Of a stretch of 64,000 nucleotides of DNA, positions 36,293-45,483 are shown one piece after another. Positions within the stretch are counted from its first letter, which is position 1; each line of letters begins with the position of its first letter. Source of the DNA: a bacterium (GTDB lineage Bacteria > Planctomycetota > JAFGQW01). Where the stretch lies: assembly GCA_030426805.1 (NCBI GenBank), contig JAUHXU010000003.1:372001-436000 (forward strand), given 5' to 3'. Under the pieces are notes generated by a model, which worked only from the letters and a program-made list of their open reading frames with translations, had not been told where the DNA came from and made no database searches. The position numbers and the translations under genes were made by a program.

Positions 36293-37723
36293 ATGCGCCC
36301 AGGACGTCCGACCCCCGTGCGACTCGCACTCGCGATCGCACTCGTGTGTGCACCGCTCACCGCCACCGCGCGAACCGCCGGAGCGACCGACTACTACGTG
36401 AACATCCTGGTGATACCGGGAACCGGCACCTCGTGGAGTTCACCGTTTCGCACGCTGCAGAGCGCGCTCGCGGTCGCGACCAACGGTGACCGGATCTTCG
36501 TCGCGCGCGGCACCTACACCGGCACGTTCACGATCCCGGCCGGCGTCTCGGTCTACGGCGGCTACAGCGGCGCGCCGCTGCTCCTTCCCGGCCGACGGCC
36601 GATGCAGTGGGCGACGATCCTCGACGCGCAGAGCGCCGGTCGCGTGCTCGCACTCGGCAGCGGCAGCACGGTCGACGGCTTCACCGTTCGCAACGGCGTG
36701 GCCGCGTCGCCCGGTGGCGGCGGCGCGCTCGTCCAGAGCGGCTCGCCGACGATCGCGAACTGCATCTTCGTCGCCAACAGCAACACCGGGGGTCGCGGTG
36801 CCGCGCTCTTCGTGACCGGCGGCGCCACGCCGCTCGTCTACAACACGGTCTTCACCGGCAACACCGGCGCGGGGCACGCGGTGGACGTCTTCGGCGCCGG
36901 CGGTGACTACTTCCACATCGTCGTGGACGGAAACACGAGCAACGGGTTCCACATCCAGAACGCGGCGAACCCGGTGATCGTCAACAGCGTCTTCACGAAC
37001 AACAGCGGCCGCGGCGTCTGCGATCTCTCCGCGAACAACCAGCCCGTCGTCGCGCGCTGCCTGTTCGATGGAAACGGCATTTCACACTTCCACTTCCGCG
37101 GCAACGAACTGATGACGATCGCGGCGGTCAACGGCGTGAGTTACGCGCGCGACAACTTCGGCGGCGCACCGGGCTTTGTCGCCCCGGCGATGCTCGACTA
37201 CACGCCCACGCCGACGTCGCCGCTGATCGACGCGGGCGAGATCACGGCGGCGCCAGCGCTCGATCTCAAGCAACGCGTCCGCCCGTACGACCAGCCGGCG
37301 ATCGCCGGCCCGGCCGGCGCCCGCGACGTCGGCGCGGTCGAGTTCCAGGGCATGGTGCTCGGGTTGATCGGCGCACCGATGATCGGCACGACCGTGACGC
37401 TCGGGATCACGGCGCCGGGCGAACCGCTCGAGGTGTTCAACATCGCCGCGAGCCTGCGTGACGGGACCCTGCAGGCCGGTCCGCGACAACTCCGACTCGG
37501 TTTCGACGCGCTGACCTACCTGTCCCTCCTGGGCCTGCCACCGTTCCGCGGCACGATCGGACTGCTGAACACCACAGGCACGTCCACGTCGACGCAGATC
37601 ACGATCCCGGCCGTGCCCGCACTCCGCGGCACGACCGTCTACACGATCGGCCTCATCCAACGCGCAAGCGCCCCCGGCATCATCGACGCGGTCAGCGACC
37701 CGCTGGCCTTCACGATCGTGTAG
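36293..37723 (+). CDS. Secreted right-handed beta-helix protein with shared C-terminal module
   Basis: A 476-residue exported protein. ATG 36293 has GAGGAGG five bases upstream, and a signal peptide. Residues 38-360 form a right-handed beta-helix of the pectate-lyase/DUF1565 type: TPFRTLQSALAVATNGDRIFVARGTYTGTF, SGSTVDGFTVRNGVA, SPTIANCIFVANS, TPLVYNTVFTGNTG, NPVIVNSVFTNN, PVVARCLFDGNG. The last 110 residues repeat the module of the proteins at 6008 and 20815. No catalytic residues can be assigned. Such proteins are often surface or adhesion-like. Confidence 0.82.
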   Translation: MRPGRPTPVRLALAIALVCAPLTATARTAGATDYYVNILVIPGTGTSWSSPFRTLQSALAVATNGDRIFVARGTYTGTFTIPAGVSVYGGYSGAPLLLPGRRPMQWATILDAQSAGRVLALGSGSTVDGFTVRNGVAASPGGGGALVQSGSPTIANCIFVANSNTGGRGAALFVTGGATPLVYNTVFTGNTGAGHAVDVFGAGGDYFHIVVDGNTSNGFHIQNAANPVIVNSVFTNNSGRGVCDLSANNQPVVARCLFDGNGISHFHFRGNELMTIAAVNGVSYARDNFGGAPGFVAPAMLDYTPTPTSPLIDAGEITAAPALDLKQRVRPYDQPAIAGPAGARDVGAVEFQGMVLGLIGAPMIGTTVTLGITAPGEPLEVFNIAASLRDGTLQAGPRQLRLGFDALTYLSLLGLPPFRGTIGLLNTTGTSTSTQITIPAVPALRGTTVYTIGLIQRASAPGIIDAVSDPLAFTIV

Positions 37724-37735
37724 GGAGACGGCCAG

Positions 37736-38812
37736 ATGAGACCGAACTCGATCGGCCTGATCTTCGCGCTGATCGCCGGGGCGGCGTGGGCCGGCGCCCA
37801 GCAGCCGAAACAGCGTCCCGAAAAATCGCCGGAGGAGTTCACCCGGCTCTTCGAGGAGAAGTCCGCGAAGCCGTGGATCCGGAAAGGTGCCTGGCTCACC
37901 GACTTCGACGAAGCGTGTGCGCAAGCGAAGAAGCAGGGCAAGCTCGTCTTCGCGTACTTCACACGGTCTTACGCCTACTGAGGACCGTGCGACGCCGTGG
38001 AGGGCCGTGCGCTCTCCGACGACGGGATCGTGGCATTCAACGCGACCGTCGTTCCGTTCGTGCACATCACGACTCGGATTCCGGGGAAGAAGCGAGACGG
38101 GCTGCTGAAGGAAAAGGGGTTCACGGGGTTCCCGACGATCTGCTTCATGAACCCGCAAGGCGACGTGCTCTACAAGATCGCGGGCACGGATCGCACACTG
38201 GAGGGATTCCAACGCGCGAAGAGACGAGTCGACGAGTTCCTGACGCTGAGCCGGAAGGCCGCAGCCGGGGACCGCGATGCGGCGAAGCGACTACTGTGGC
38301 TCCGGTTCGAACTCGGCAACATCACGTTCGCCGACGCGACGGCGCTCGCAGCCAGCCTTGACCTGAACGAGGCCGAGACGCGTCGATGCAACGACCGCCT
38401 CATCGAACTCCTCCCGCAATTGGACATGGACGAAGCCCGCAAGCGACTTGCCGGATTGGCGCTGGACGCTGCGCAGCAGCAGCGCGCGGCGCGCTTCATC
38501 GCCGACATCCGGATCCGCGACACTTGCCGTGCCGCACGCGAGTCGGCGCGAGAGAATGGTCAGCGCGCGGACCTTCGCCCCGTTTTCTACCGGTTGTTCA
38601 AGGACGGGGTGCTCCCGTCGGACGAGCCGCGCGCGGACTTTCTCTACTGGAGCGCCGTGATGCAGGCCGCGGAGGGCGCCATTGATCCCGAGGCGTTCGC
38701 CGCAGCCTGGCGCAAGCTCGCACCGTTCTACGCGAAGAACGAGAGCTACACCGAACTCATGCGCAAGCGCCTCTCGGCCCTGAGGGCCAAGGCCGCGGCA
38801 GAGAAGCGGTAG
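37736..38812 (+). CDS. Thioredoxin-like secreted protein with in-frame TGA at redox site; probable selenoprotein
   Basis: A 358-residue product if TGA at 37979-37981 is read as selenocysteine (residue 82). A signal peptide (ALIAGAAWAGAQQ) is followed by a thioredoxin fold: QGKLVFAYFTRSYAY, then TGA-Gly-Pro-Cys85, then later PTICFMNPQGDVLYK with the cis-proline and 200 further helical residues. The frame runs on without a shift for 276 codons, with the same codon use. TGA sits exactly where thioredoxins carry the first Cys of CGPC. A hairpin lies 18-45 bases after the TGA. Alternatives are a nonsense mutation or a sequencing error. Met at 37997 would start a fragment without the redox site. 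Confidence 0.75.
37995..38025 (+). promoter_or_regulatory. SECIS-like hairpin after the TGA codon
   Basis: GGAGGG (37999-38004) pairs with CTCTCC (38012-38017; one G-U) around the 7-base loop CCGTGCG. CCGT (37995-37998) can pair with ACGG (38022-38025) past a 4-base bulge. The apical loop begins 24 bases after the TGA, within the window in which bacterial SECIS loops are found. The usual G at the start of the loop is only present if the last pair opens. A pattern match by eye, not a model score. Confidence 0.45.
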
Positions 38813-38821
38813 GCGCGCTTC
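38803..38821. terminator. Short hairpin at the convergent junction
   Basis: GAAGCG (38803-38808) and CGCTTC (38816-38821) form a 6-bp stem with a 7-base loop that covers the stop codon of the thioredoxin-like gene, at the boundary with the convergent secreted gene. Weak. Confidence 0.3.
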
Positions 38822-39361
38822 CTACTTCGACTCCCCTTCGGGCTGCTTCTTCGCGAGCGGCTCGAACGATGCGAGGGTGCGCGCGAAGCCGGCGCGGTAT
38901 TCGTCGAAGGTCTCGTCGGGTGCAGTGCACGTGACGAGCCACACGCGCTCGGCACCGATGACGGCGAGGGCGAGGAAGCGGAGGTCACGGTTGCGCTGGG
39001 AGCCGGTGTACTCGAGCGTGAGCGCCGGCATCGAACCGACGGTCTTCTCCTTGGACGACACGAGCGTGAACCCCATCGAACCGAGTCCGTCCTTCGTCTC
39101 GGCGATGTAGTCCTCGGCGCTCTTGCCGCCGGGCTGGCTCATCACGTTCACGTTGACCGGGAAGCCGTCTTCGGTCGGCCCGTAGAATATCGTACGCAGC
39201 GCTTGGCGGTCGGGATCGGGGCGATCGAACCCGGGCAGCTTCAGCGAATAGCCGGCGAGGCGATCGACACAGGTGCCGGGATCGGGCTTCGGGTCACGGG
39301 ATCCGGCGATCGACACGGCGACGACGAGCAACCACGGAGCGGCGGCGAAGAGGCGTTTCAT
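38822..39361 (-). CDS. Secreted protein with PsbP/DcrB-like domain
   Basis: A 179-residue exported protein (signal peptide ending near SIAGS). The mature part shows the PsbP/MOG1-like pattern: GYSLKLPGFDRP, TEDGFPVNVNVMSQPGGKSAEDYIAETKDGLGSMGFTLVSSKE, LTLEYTGSQRNRDLRFLALAVIGAERVWLVTCTAP, FDEYRAGFARTLASFEPL. DcrB and related proteins are envelope proteins of loosely known role. It is convergent with the selenoprotein candidate. Confidence 0.72.
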   Translation of the reverse strand: MKRLFAAAPWLLVVAVSIAGSRDPKPDPGTCVDRLAGYSLKLPGFDRPDPDRQALRTIFYGPTEDGFPVNVNVMSQPGGKSAEDYIAETKDGLGSMGFTLVSSKEKTVGSMPALTLEYTGSQRNRDLRFLALAVIGAERVWLVTCTAPDETFDEYRAGFARTLASFEPLAKKQPEGESK

Positions 39362-39439
39362 CGGGGGCGTTCCTCGGAAATGAGTCGAGTGACAAGAACG
39401 CCCCGGATCGTCGCACGATCGCGGCGGATCGTAAAGCGG

Positions 39440-40459
39440 CTACTCGGCGGTCGCGGTGCGTGCGGCCGTCGACGGTTCGGCGGCGATCTTCCGTCGCACG
39501 CGGCCGGCGTTGACCTGCGAGGCGACCCACGGGTAGGTCTTCCCCATGCCTTCGGCGAGCGAGACCTGCGGCTCCCAACCGAGGACCTTGCGCATCAACT
39601 CGTTGTCGGAGTTGCGACCGCGCACGCCTTGCGGCTTGTCGAGCAAGTAGTTCTTGCGCAACCGCTTGTTGCCGAGGCTCATCGCGAGGTTCGCGAGTTC
39701 GTTGATCGTCACGGACTCTTCGGAACCGATGTTCAGCGGCTCGCGCCAATCGGAACGCATCAGCCGGAAGACGCCCTCGAGGCAATCGTCGATGTAGCAG
39801 AACGAGCGCGTCTGCTCGCCGTCGCCCCAGATCTCGATCTCGCCCCCGTCGATCGCTTCGGCGACCTTGCGGCACATCGCCGCGGGCGCCTTCTCGCGGC
39901 CGCCCTCGTACGTTCCGTACGGGCCGTAGATGTTGTGGAACCGACCGATGCGCGTCTCGAGCCCGTAGTCGCGGTGGTAGGCGGCACACAGGCGCTCGGT
40001 GTAGAGCTTCTCCCAGCCGTACTCGTTGTCGGGGTCGGCCGGGTACGCTTCGCCCTCGGCGAGCGCCGGCACCTCGGCCGTCTCCTGGCGGTAGCGCGGA
40101 TAGATGCACGCCGACGACGCGTAGAAGTAGCGCTGCACGCCCGCGAGCCGCGCGGCCTCCAGCATGTGCGTGTTGATCAGCACGTTGTCGTGCATGACCT
40201 CGCCGTGCACGGTCTCGATGAAGCCGATCCCGCCCATGTTCGCGGCGAGCGAGTAGACCTCGTCGATGCCGTCGCACGCGGCGACGCAGTTCTCCCAGCG
40301 GCGCAGGTCGAGCAACTCGAACTCGTCGGCCGCCGAGCGCATGAACGACGACTGGACGACGTCCACACCGCGCACCCAGTAGCCGCCGTCTTTCAGGAAC
40401 TTCACGAGATGGCTGCCGATGAATCCGCCGGCGCCGGTGACGAGAACTCGCTTGCTCAT
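39440..40459 (-). CDS. NAD-dependent epimerase/dehydratase, GDP-mannose 3,5-epimerase-like
   Basis: A 339-residue extended short-chain dehydrogenase. NAD-binding GAGGFIGSH is at residues 8-16, catalytic YGWEK and the preceding SSACIYP are present, with AANMGGIGFIE between. The ordering (MGGIGFIETVHGEVMHDNVLINTHML, DYGLETRIGRFHNIYGPYGTYEGGREKAPAAMCRK) is that of GDP-mannose 3,5-epimerases and related nucleotide-sugar epimerases. It should supply an activated sugar for the adjoining polysaccharide locus. ATG 40459 follows GGAGGT by six bases. Confidence 0.88.
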   Translation of the reverse strand: MSKRVLVTGAGGFIGSHLVKFLKDGGYWVRGVDVVQSSFMRSAADEFELLDLRRWENCVAACDGIDEVYSLAANMGGIGFIETVHGEVMHDNVLINTHMLEAARLAGVQRYFYASSACIYPRYRQETAEVPALAEGEAYPADPDNEYGWEKLYTERLCAAYHRDYGLETRIGRFHNIYGPYGTYEGGREKAPAAMCRKVAEAIDGGEIEIWGDGEQTRSFCYIDDCLEGVFRLMRSDWREPLNIGSEESVTINELANLAMSLGNKRLRKNYLLDKPQGVRGRNSDNELMRKVLGWEPQVSLAEGMGKTYPWVASQVNAGRVRRKIAAEPSTAARTATAE

Positions 40460-40492
40460 TTCCACACCTCCCTCACCCGGTCCGACCGGGCC

Positions 40493-41272
40493 TCACCCCG
40501 ACTCCACCGGACGCCGCCCCGACGCCCGACGCCGCAGCCCGAGCCACTGCCCGGCGATGCTCAATATGAAACGGGGGTTGTTCCCCAGGTATCGGCGCCA
40601 GAGCCGTCTCGGCTCGACACAAAGTCGGAAGAACCACTCCATGCCGATCCGCTGCATCCAGCGCGGCGAACGGCGCAGCAGGCCGGCGTTCAGGTCGAAT
40701 GCCGCGCCGACCCCGAGCATCACGCCGGCGCGCAGCCGCCCGACGTGCGCCGCCATCCACCGCTCCTGCTTCGGTGTGCTGAGCCCGACCCACAGGAAGT
40801 CCGGCGCGAGCGCCTCGATCTCCGCCGCCAACGCCGCCTCCTCGGTCGCGTCGAGCGGCCGAAACGGCGGCGAGTGCGTCCCGACGACGCGGAGCCCGGG
40901 GAAGCGTGCGCACAGCGCATCGCGCAGGCGCTCCGGCACCCCGTCCTTGCCGCCGTAGAAGTAGTGGGTCCATCCGGTCTCGAGCGATCGACGACACACC
41001 TCCACCATCAGGTCGGGGCCGTAGACGCGCTCGATCGCGTGACCGCCGGCCTTGCCGAGCCACACCATCGGCATGCCGTCGGGCACGCAGAGGCCCGCGC
41101 GCCGGTGGATCGCGAGCAGTTCGGGGTCGCGTTGCGACTCCATCACGCCGTGCACGCCGGTGACCGTCACGTAGGTGCGGTGCCCGTCGGCGAGCCACTC
41201 GGCGAATCGATCGACCGTGCGGTCGTAGTCGGTCGCGGCGATCGGAACCCCCAGCACGTCAAAGCGCTTCAT
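40493..41272 (-). CDS. WecG/TagA/CpsF-family glycosyltransferase
   Basis: A 259-residue glycosyltransferase of the family 26 class. Typical blocks are FDVLGVPIAATDYDRTVDRFAEWL, HGVMESQRDPELLAIHRRAGLCVPDGMPMVW, ERVYGPDLMVEVCRRS, THYFYGGKDGVPERL, FLWVGLSTPKQERWM and VGAAFDLNAGLLRRSPRWMQRIGMEWFFRL. Members transfer N-acetylmannosaminuronic acid or a related sugar to a lipid carrier, on the cytoplasmic face. It overlaps the next upstream gene by 14 bp. Confidence 0.9.
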   Translation of the reverse strand: MKRFDVLGVPIAATDYDRTVDRFAEWLADGHRTYVTVTGVHGVMESQRDPELLAIHRRAGLCVPDGMPMVWLGKAGGHAIERVYGPDLMVEVCRRSLETGWTHYFYGGKDGVPERLRDALCARFPGLRVVGTHSPPFRPLDATEEAALAAEIEALAPDFLWVGLSTPKQERWMAAHVGRLRAGVMLGVGAAFDLNAGLLRRSPRWMQRIGMEWFFRLCVEPRRLWRRYLGNNPRFILSIAGQWLGLRRRASGRRPVESG

Positions 41273-42467
41273 CGCGCACCTCCCGTCGGGCGGTATCGTG
41301 CGACGCGATCGCGTCGGCGTAGATCGTCTCCAAGCGTGCGACGTTGGCCGCCGGCGTGTAGTCGCGCAGGTAGCGGGCCCGCGCCGTGCGCCCCATCCGC
41401 TCGGCCAGCGACGGGTCGCGAAGCAGGCGGTCGACGGCGCCGCCGAGCGACACCGGGTCGCCGCTCGTGAACGCGAGGCCGGTCTCGCCGACCGACACGA
41501 GTTCCCGCGGTGCGCCGAGATCCGACACGATCACCGGCCTCGCACACGCGAACGCCTCCGGCACGACCCGACCGAACGTCTCGTACGACTCCGACGGCAC
41601 GACGACGAACGCCGCGCGCTGCATCGCCGCGAGCACGTCGTCGCGCGAGCCGCGCCCGGCGAACACGACGCCGGTGAGGCGGTGATCCACCGTGAATTGC
41701 TCCAGCCGCGCGCGCTCGGGGCCGTCGCCGACGATCTCGAGCGGCGCGCCGGGTGTCCGTCGCCACGCGTCGAGCAGCGTGTGCACGCCCTTCTCCGCCG
41801 AGAGCCGGCCGACGAAGAGAGCGCCTCGCCCGTGTCCCCCCGGCGCGCCCGGATCGGGACAGCAGTTCGGCTTGACGACGATCCGATCCGCCGGCAATCC
41901 GCCGGCGACGAACTTCGCTCGTGCGAACGTCGACGGCGCGACGAAGCGGTCGACGTCGCGCAGCCACGTGCCGCGACGCCGGTTCTCGAGGATCATCCGG
42001 GCGACGGCCGCCGACAACGGGGTCGAATCGCGGTAGCAACGGTTCGCGACACCGGGCCACGGGGAACCGCCGACGCATCGCTCGCACGGCGCACCGTCCC
42101 GCATGAGCGTCGCACCGACGCAGAGCAATCGGTAGTTCCGCAACGACTGGACGGTCGGGACGCCCTCGTCACGACACGCGCGGTGCACCGACGGTGACAG
42201 CGCGAACCACAAGTTGTCGGCGTGCGCGACGTCGGGGCGAAACGCACGGCAGCGCGCGCGGACCTCGGCGTAGAGGCGGCGGTCGAACGCGGTGCGCCAC
42301 AGCTGCGCGGCGGCGCGCGCGGCGCCACCCGAGACCGCGTCGTCGTTGGCACGGAAGAACGTGTCGACCTCGTGGCCGGCCGCGCGGAGTGCGGCGACCT
42401 CGGTGCGCACCGACACGTCCTCGCCGCCGAGTTCACGGTAGCTCGCGTGCAACCGCATCACGCGCAT
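41259..42467 (-). CDS. GT4-type glycosyltransferase
   Basis: A 402-residue family-4 glycosyltransferase with the two-Rossmann (GT-B) layout. N-half: RLHASYRELGGEDVSVRTEVAALRAAGHEV; middle with a Cys-rich loop (CERCVGGSPWPGVANRC); C-half donor site: VGRLSAEKGVHTLLDAWRR, IVGDGPERARLEQ, VVPSESYETFGRVVPEAFACARPVIVSDLGAPRELV with the E(X7)E motif. It should transfer a hexose to the growing repeat unit. ATG 42467 overlaps the asparagine synthase gene by 10 bp. Confidence 0.88.
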   Translation of the reverse strand: MRVMRLHASYRELGGEDVSVRTEVAALRAAGHEVDTFFRANDDAVSGGAARAAAQLWRTAFDRRLYAEVRARCRAFRPDVAHADNLWFALSPSVHRACRDEGVPTVQSLRNYRLLCVGATLMRDGAPCERCVGGSPWPGVANRCYRDSTPLSAAVARMILENRRRGTWLRDVDRFVAPSTFARAKFVAGGLPADRIVVKPNCCPDPGAPGGHGRGALFVGRLSAEKGVHTLLDAWRRTPGAPLEIVGDGPERARLEQFTVDHRLTGVVFAGRGSRDDVLAAMQRAAFVVVPSESYETFGRVVPEAFACARPVIVSDLGAPRELVSVGETGLAFTSGDPVSLGGAVDRLLRDPSLAERMGRTARARYLRDYTPAANVARLETIYADAIASHDTARREVRDEAL

Positions 42468-44371
42468 GCGACCGCGCTCCCCTCCGGCGCACCGACACCG
42501 TGGGTGTCGCACCACCGCATTACCTGCGCGAGCAGCCACACCCGACTCCACGGCACGCCCGCATCGCCTCGCACGAACGCATCGCGGAATGCCGCGACCG
42601 CCTCGGCATCGAGGCCGATGCTCTCCGCGAGCGCCGGATCGCGCAACGCCGCGTCGGCCGCGGGGTCGAACGCGTCGCGCAACCAGCGGGCGAGCGGGAA
42701 CACGAATCCCCGCTTCGCGCGTCGCGTGATCGTCGCCGGCAACCGTGCCGCGAACAGCGCGGACTCGTATCGCTTGTTCGGCGAGCCGGCGGTCCGATCG
42801 GCGGCCGCGACGCGCAGCGCGCACTCGACGAGTGCGTGGTCCGTGAACGGTGCCCGCACCTCGAGCGACGACGCCATCGACATCTGATCGGTGTCGCGAA
42901 GGCAGCGTTCGCCGAGGAACAGGCGCAGGCTCAGTCGCGAGGTCGCGTCGCGCACGTCGCCGGACGCATCGGCGTCGACCCCGTCGGGCAGGCCGCAGTA
43001 GTCGGGCGAGAGCGCTCGGCCGGTCAGGCGCTCGATCGCGTCGCGGCGGAACAGCGCATTCGCCAGCTGGTAGGCGTGGACCGCACCGACCGGCGCCGCG
43101 CCGATCACGTCGACGAGCTTGCCGCGGAGCGTCTGGGCTCGCGATCGATCGTCGAACGCGGCGCGCAGCCATCCGCGTGCCCGCGACGGCAACGCTCCGG
43201 CGAGGCGCGACGCACGGACGATCGCCGGCACCGCGCCGAAGTGCGGGTAGCCGCCGAACAGTTCGTCGGCCCCGAGCCCCGAGAGCGCGACCGTCAGCCC
43301 CGCTTCGCGCGCCGCGCGCGAGACGAAGTAGGTGTTCAGGCCGTCGAAGCTCGGCTGGTCGTACGCGGCGACCGCGTCCGGCAGCCACCGGCGAAACGCG
43401 TCCTCGGTGACCCGCACCTCGTGGTGTGTCGCGCCGACGTGCGCCGCCACCGCGGCAGCCCACCCCGACTCGTCGAACGCGGGATCGTCGAACGCGATCG
43501 CGAACGTGCGCACGTCCGCACCGGCGCGCGCCATCGAAGCGACGATCGCCGACGAGTCGAGTCCGCCGGAGAGGAATGCTCCGAGCGGCACGTCCGCACA
43601 AAGCCGGCGCGCGACGGCCGCGTCGAACGCATCGCGCACGTCGACCGGCTCCGCCGGCGCGCCGCTGCCGTCGGGCAACGACCAGTAGGCACGCTCGCGG
43701 CCGATCGACGCGCCTTCCCCACGGCCCGGATCGACCCACGTCGCGTGCCCGGGTCGCAACGACCGCACCGCAGCGACGAGCGTGCGCGGCGCGACCGAGA
43801 ACCCGTTCCAGAGGATCGCGGCGAGACCGTCGGGATCGACCGCCCGTGACACGAGGTCGGTCGCGAGGATCGCGCGGACCTCCGATGCGAACACGACCGC
43901 TCCGTCGCGACCGTGGGCGACGTAGAGCGGCTTCAAGCCCAGTCGATCGCGCGCGAGGAGCACGCGCCGCTCCGCGGCCGACCACCACGCGAGCGCGAAC
44001 ATGCCGTCGAAGCGATCGAGCGCGCGCTCGCCCCACCGACCGAGCGCGCGCAGCACGACCTCGGTATCCCCGGACGACGTGAAGCGCTCCCCCTCCGCGA
44101 TCAGCGCATTCCGCAACGCCGCGTGGTTGTACAACTCGCCGTTGTAGACGAGGCGATTGCCGGCCGCATCCCCCATCGGCTGCGCGGCCGCCGCCGTCGT
44201 GTCCAACACCGCCAACCGCGTGTGACCGAGGTCGACCGCGACGCCGGCAGCCGCATCGATCCGCTCGACGCCGTGACCGTCCGGCCCCCGGTGCACGAGC
44301 GCGTCGACCATCCGCGCGACGGCGTCCGGTCGCGGCCCGGGCGCGGCGGCGATGCCGGCGATCCCGCACAT
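42458..44371 (-). CDS. asnB: Asparagine synthase (glutamine-hydrolysing)
   Basis: A 637-residue enzyme. The mature N-terminal nucleophile is Cys2 (MCGIAGIAA), with glutaminase blocks LVHRGPDGHG, RLAVLD, VYNGELYNH and ARDRLGLKPLY. The synthetase domain has the PP-loop LGAFLSGGLDSSAIVASMA and ALSGLGADELFGGYPHF. Asparagine synthase homologues within polysaccharide loci usually amidate a uronic acid or other sugar carboxylate, so the target here may be a sugar. It runs two bases after the glycosyltransferase gene upstream. Confidence 0.9.
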   Translation of the reverse strand: MCGIAGIAAAPGPRPDAVARMVDALVHRGPDGHGVERIDAAAGVAVDLGHTRLAVLDTTAAAAQPMGDAAGNRLVYNGELYNHAALRNALIAEGERFTSSGDTEVVLRALGRWGERALDRFDGMFALAWWSAAERRVLLARDRLGLKPLYVAHGRDGAVVFASEVRAILATDLVSRAVDPDGLAAILWNGFSVAPRTLVAAVRSLRPGHATWVDPGRGEGASIGRERAYWSLPDGSGAPAEPVDVRDAFDAAVARRLCADVPLGAFLSGGLDSSAIVASMARAGADVRTFAIAFDDPAFDESGWAAAVAAHVGATHHEVRVTEDAFRRWLPDAVAAYDQPSFDGLNTYFVSRAAREAGLTVALSGLGADELFGGYPHFGAVPAIVRASRLAGALPSRARGWLRAAFDDRSRAQTLRGKLVDVIGAAPVGAVHAYQLANALFRRDAIERLTGRALSPDYCGLPDGVDADASGDVRDATSRLSLRLFLGERCLRDTDQMSMASSLEVRAPFTDHALVECALRVAAADRTAGSPNKRYESALFAARLPATITRRAKRGFVFPLARWLRDAFDPAADAALRDPALAESIGLDAEAVAAFRDAFVRGDAGVPWSRVWLLAQVMRWCDTHGVGAPEGSAVACA

Positions 44372-44373
44372 CG

Positions 44374-45483
44374 CTACGCGTGCCCCTCGTCGCCGACCGT
44401 CGCCGACGACGACGCCAGCCCGTCGCGCACCCGACGCAGTCGGTCGGCGAAGTGCTCGAACGTGAAGGTCGCGAGCACACGCGCCCGACCCGCACGCCCC
44501 ATCTCGTCGCGCAGCATGCGTGCGCCGAGCAGTCCGTGCAGCGCCGACGCCATGCCGTGCACGTCGTGCGGCGCGACGAGCAGTCCCGCCTCGCCGTCCG
44601 GCACGACCTCGGGCGTCGCGTCGGCGTTGCCGGCAACGACGGGCAGCTCCCACAGCATCGCCTCGGCGAACACGATCCCGAACCCCTCGCCCGCCGAGGG
44701 CAGCACGAACACGTCGGCCTGCGCGTAGGCCTTCCACAACTCACGCGTCGAGACGCGGCCGAGGAATTCGACGCGATCGTCGAGGCCGAGCGTCGACGCC
44801 TCGTGTTCGAGTGCCTCCCGCTGCTCGCCGTCGCCGACGATCGTGTAGCGGAGGTGCGGGTGCGCGTCGATCAGTTCGAGCGCGGCGCGCATCGCGCGCG
44901 AGACGCCCTTCTCCGCGGCGTCGAACCCGAGTCGCGTGACGGTCAGCAGCCGGTTGCCGCGCCGGTCGCGATTCGCCGTACCGAGCGCCGCCGACACCAT
45001 CCGGGAATCGACGGCCGGTGGCACGAGCGACACCAACGACGACTCGATGTCCTGGACCTTCACCATCCGGGCGCGCGTGTGCTCGCTGATCGTCACGATC
45101 GCATCGGCGCGCCGGAGCAGTGCGCGGGCCGCGAGCGGAAGCGGCTTCCACACCTCGAGGCCATACGTCAACACGACGATCCGCGCGTTCGGGCAGAGCG
45201 CCCGGATCACCGGCGTCGTCGCGAGCAGCAGTGCGTGGCCGACCCAGACGACGTCGGGCTTCTCGCGTCGAAGGAGCGCGCGAAGGTGCTGCAGAAACCG
45301 GAGCTTCGAACGCGCACAGGCGGTGACTCGCCCGCGTTCGCTCTCCGGCACGTCGCGCGGATCGTCCCACAGCGACAGCGTGTGGACGCCACCGTCCGCG
45401 AGCGCCTGGTGCGCGTCGCGTACGTAGGTCTCGATTCCGCCGGTCTCCGACCAGCAACCGAGGTTCAACACGAGCGATTTCAC
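44374..45483 (-). CDS. GT4-type glycosyltransferase
   Basis: A 369-residue family-4 glycosyltransferase. N-domain SETGGIETYVRDAHQALADGGVHT and WVGHALLLATTPVIRALCP; C-domain VTRLGFDAAEKGVSRAMRAALEL, IVGDGEQREALEHEA, LWKAYAQADVFVLPSAGEGFGIVFAEAMLWELPVVAGNADATPEVV with the Glu pair of family 4. Overlaps the next upstream gene by 4 bp. Sugar specificity cannot be seen. Confidence 0.9.
   Translation of the reverse strand: MKSLVLNLGCWSETGGIETYVRDAHQALADGGVHTLSLWDDPRDVPESERGRVTACARSKLRFLQHLRALLRREKPDVVWVGHALLLATTPVIRALCPNARIVVLTYGLEVWKPLPLAARALLRRADAIVTISEHTRARMVKVQDIESSLVSLVPPAVDSRMVSAALGTANRDRRGNRLLTVTRLGFDAAEKGVSRAMRAALELIDAHPHLRYTIVGDGEQREALEHEASTLGLDDRVEFLGRVSTRELWKAYAQADVFVLPSAGEGFGIVFAEAMLWELPVVAGNADATPEVVPDGEAGLLVAPHDVHGMASALHGLLGARMLRDEMGRAGRARVLATFTFEHFADRLRRVRDGLASSSATVGDEGHA

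Noticed and set aside
37997..38812. A separate 271-residue gene starting at the GTG at 37997
   Set aside because: It is in the same frame as the upstream 81 codons and starts inside the thioredoxin fold, after the redox site, so one gene with TGA is a better account.
42468..44744. Extension of the glycosyltransferase frame upstream of 42467
   Set aside because: The extension overlies asparagine synthase in another frame and has no recognisable protein features; the ATG at 42467 gives a normal glycosyltransferase.
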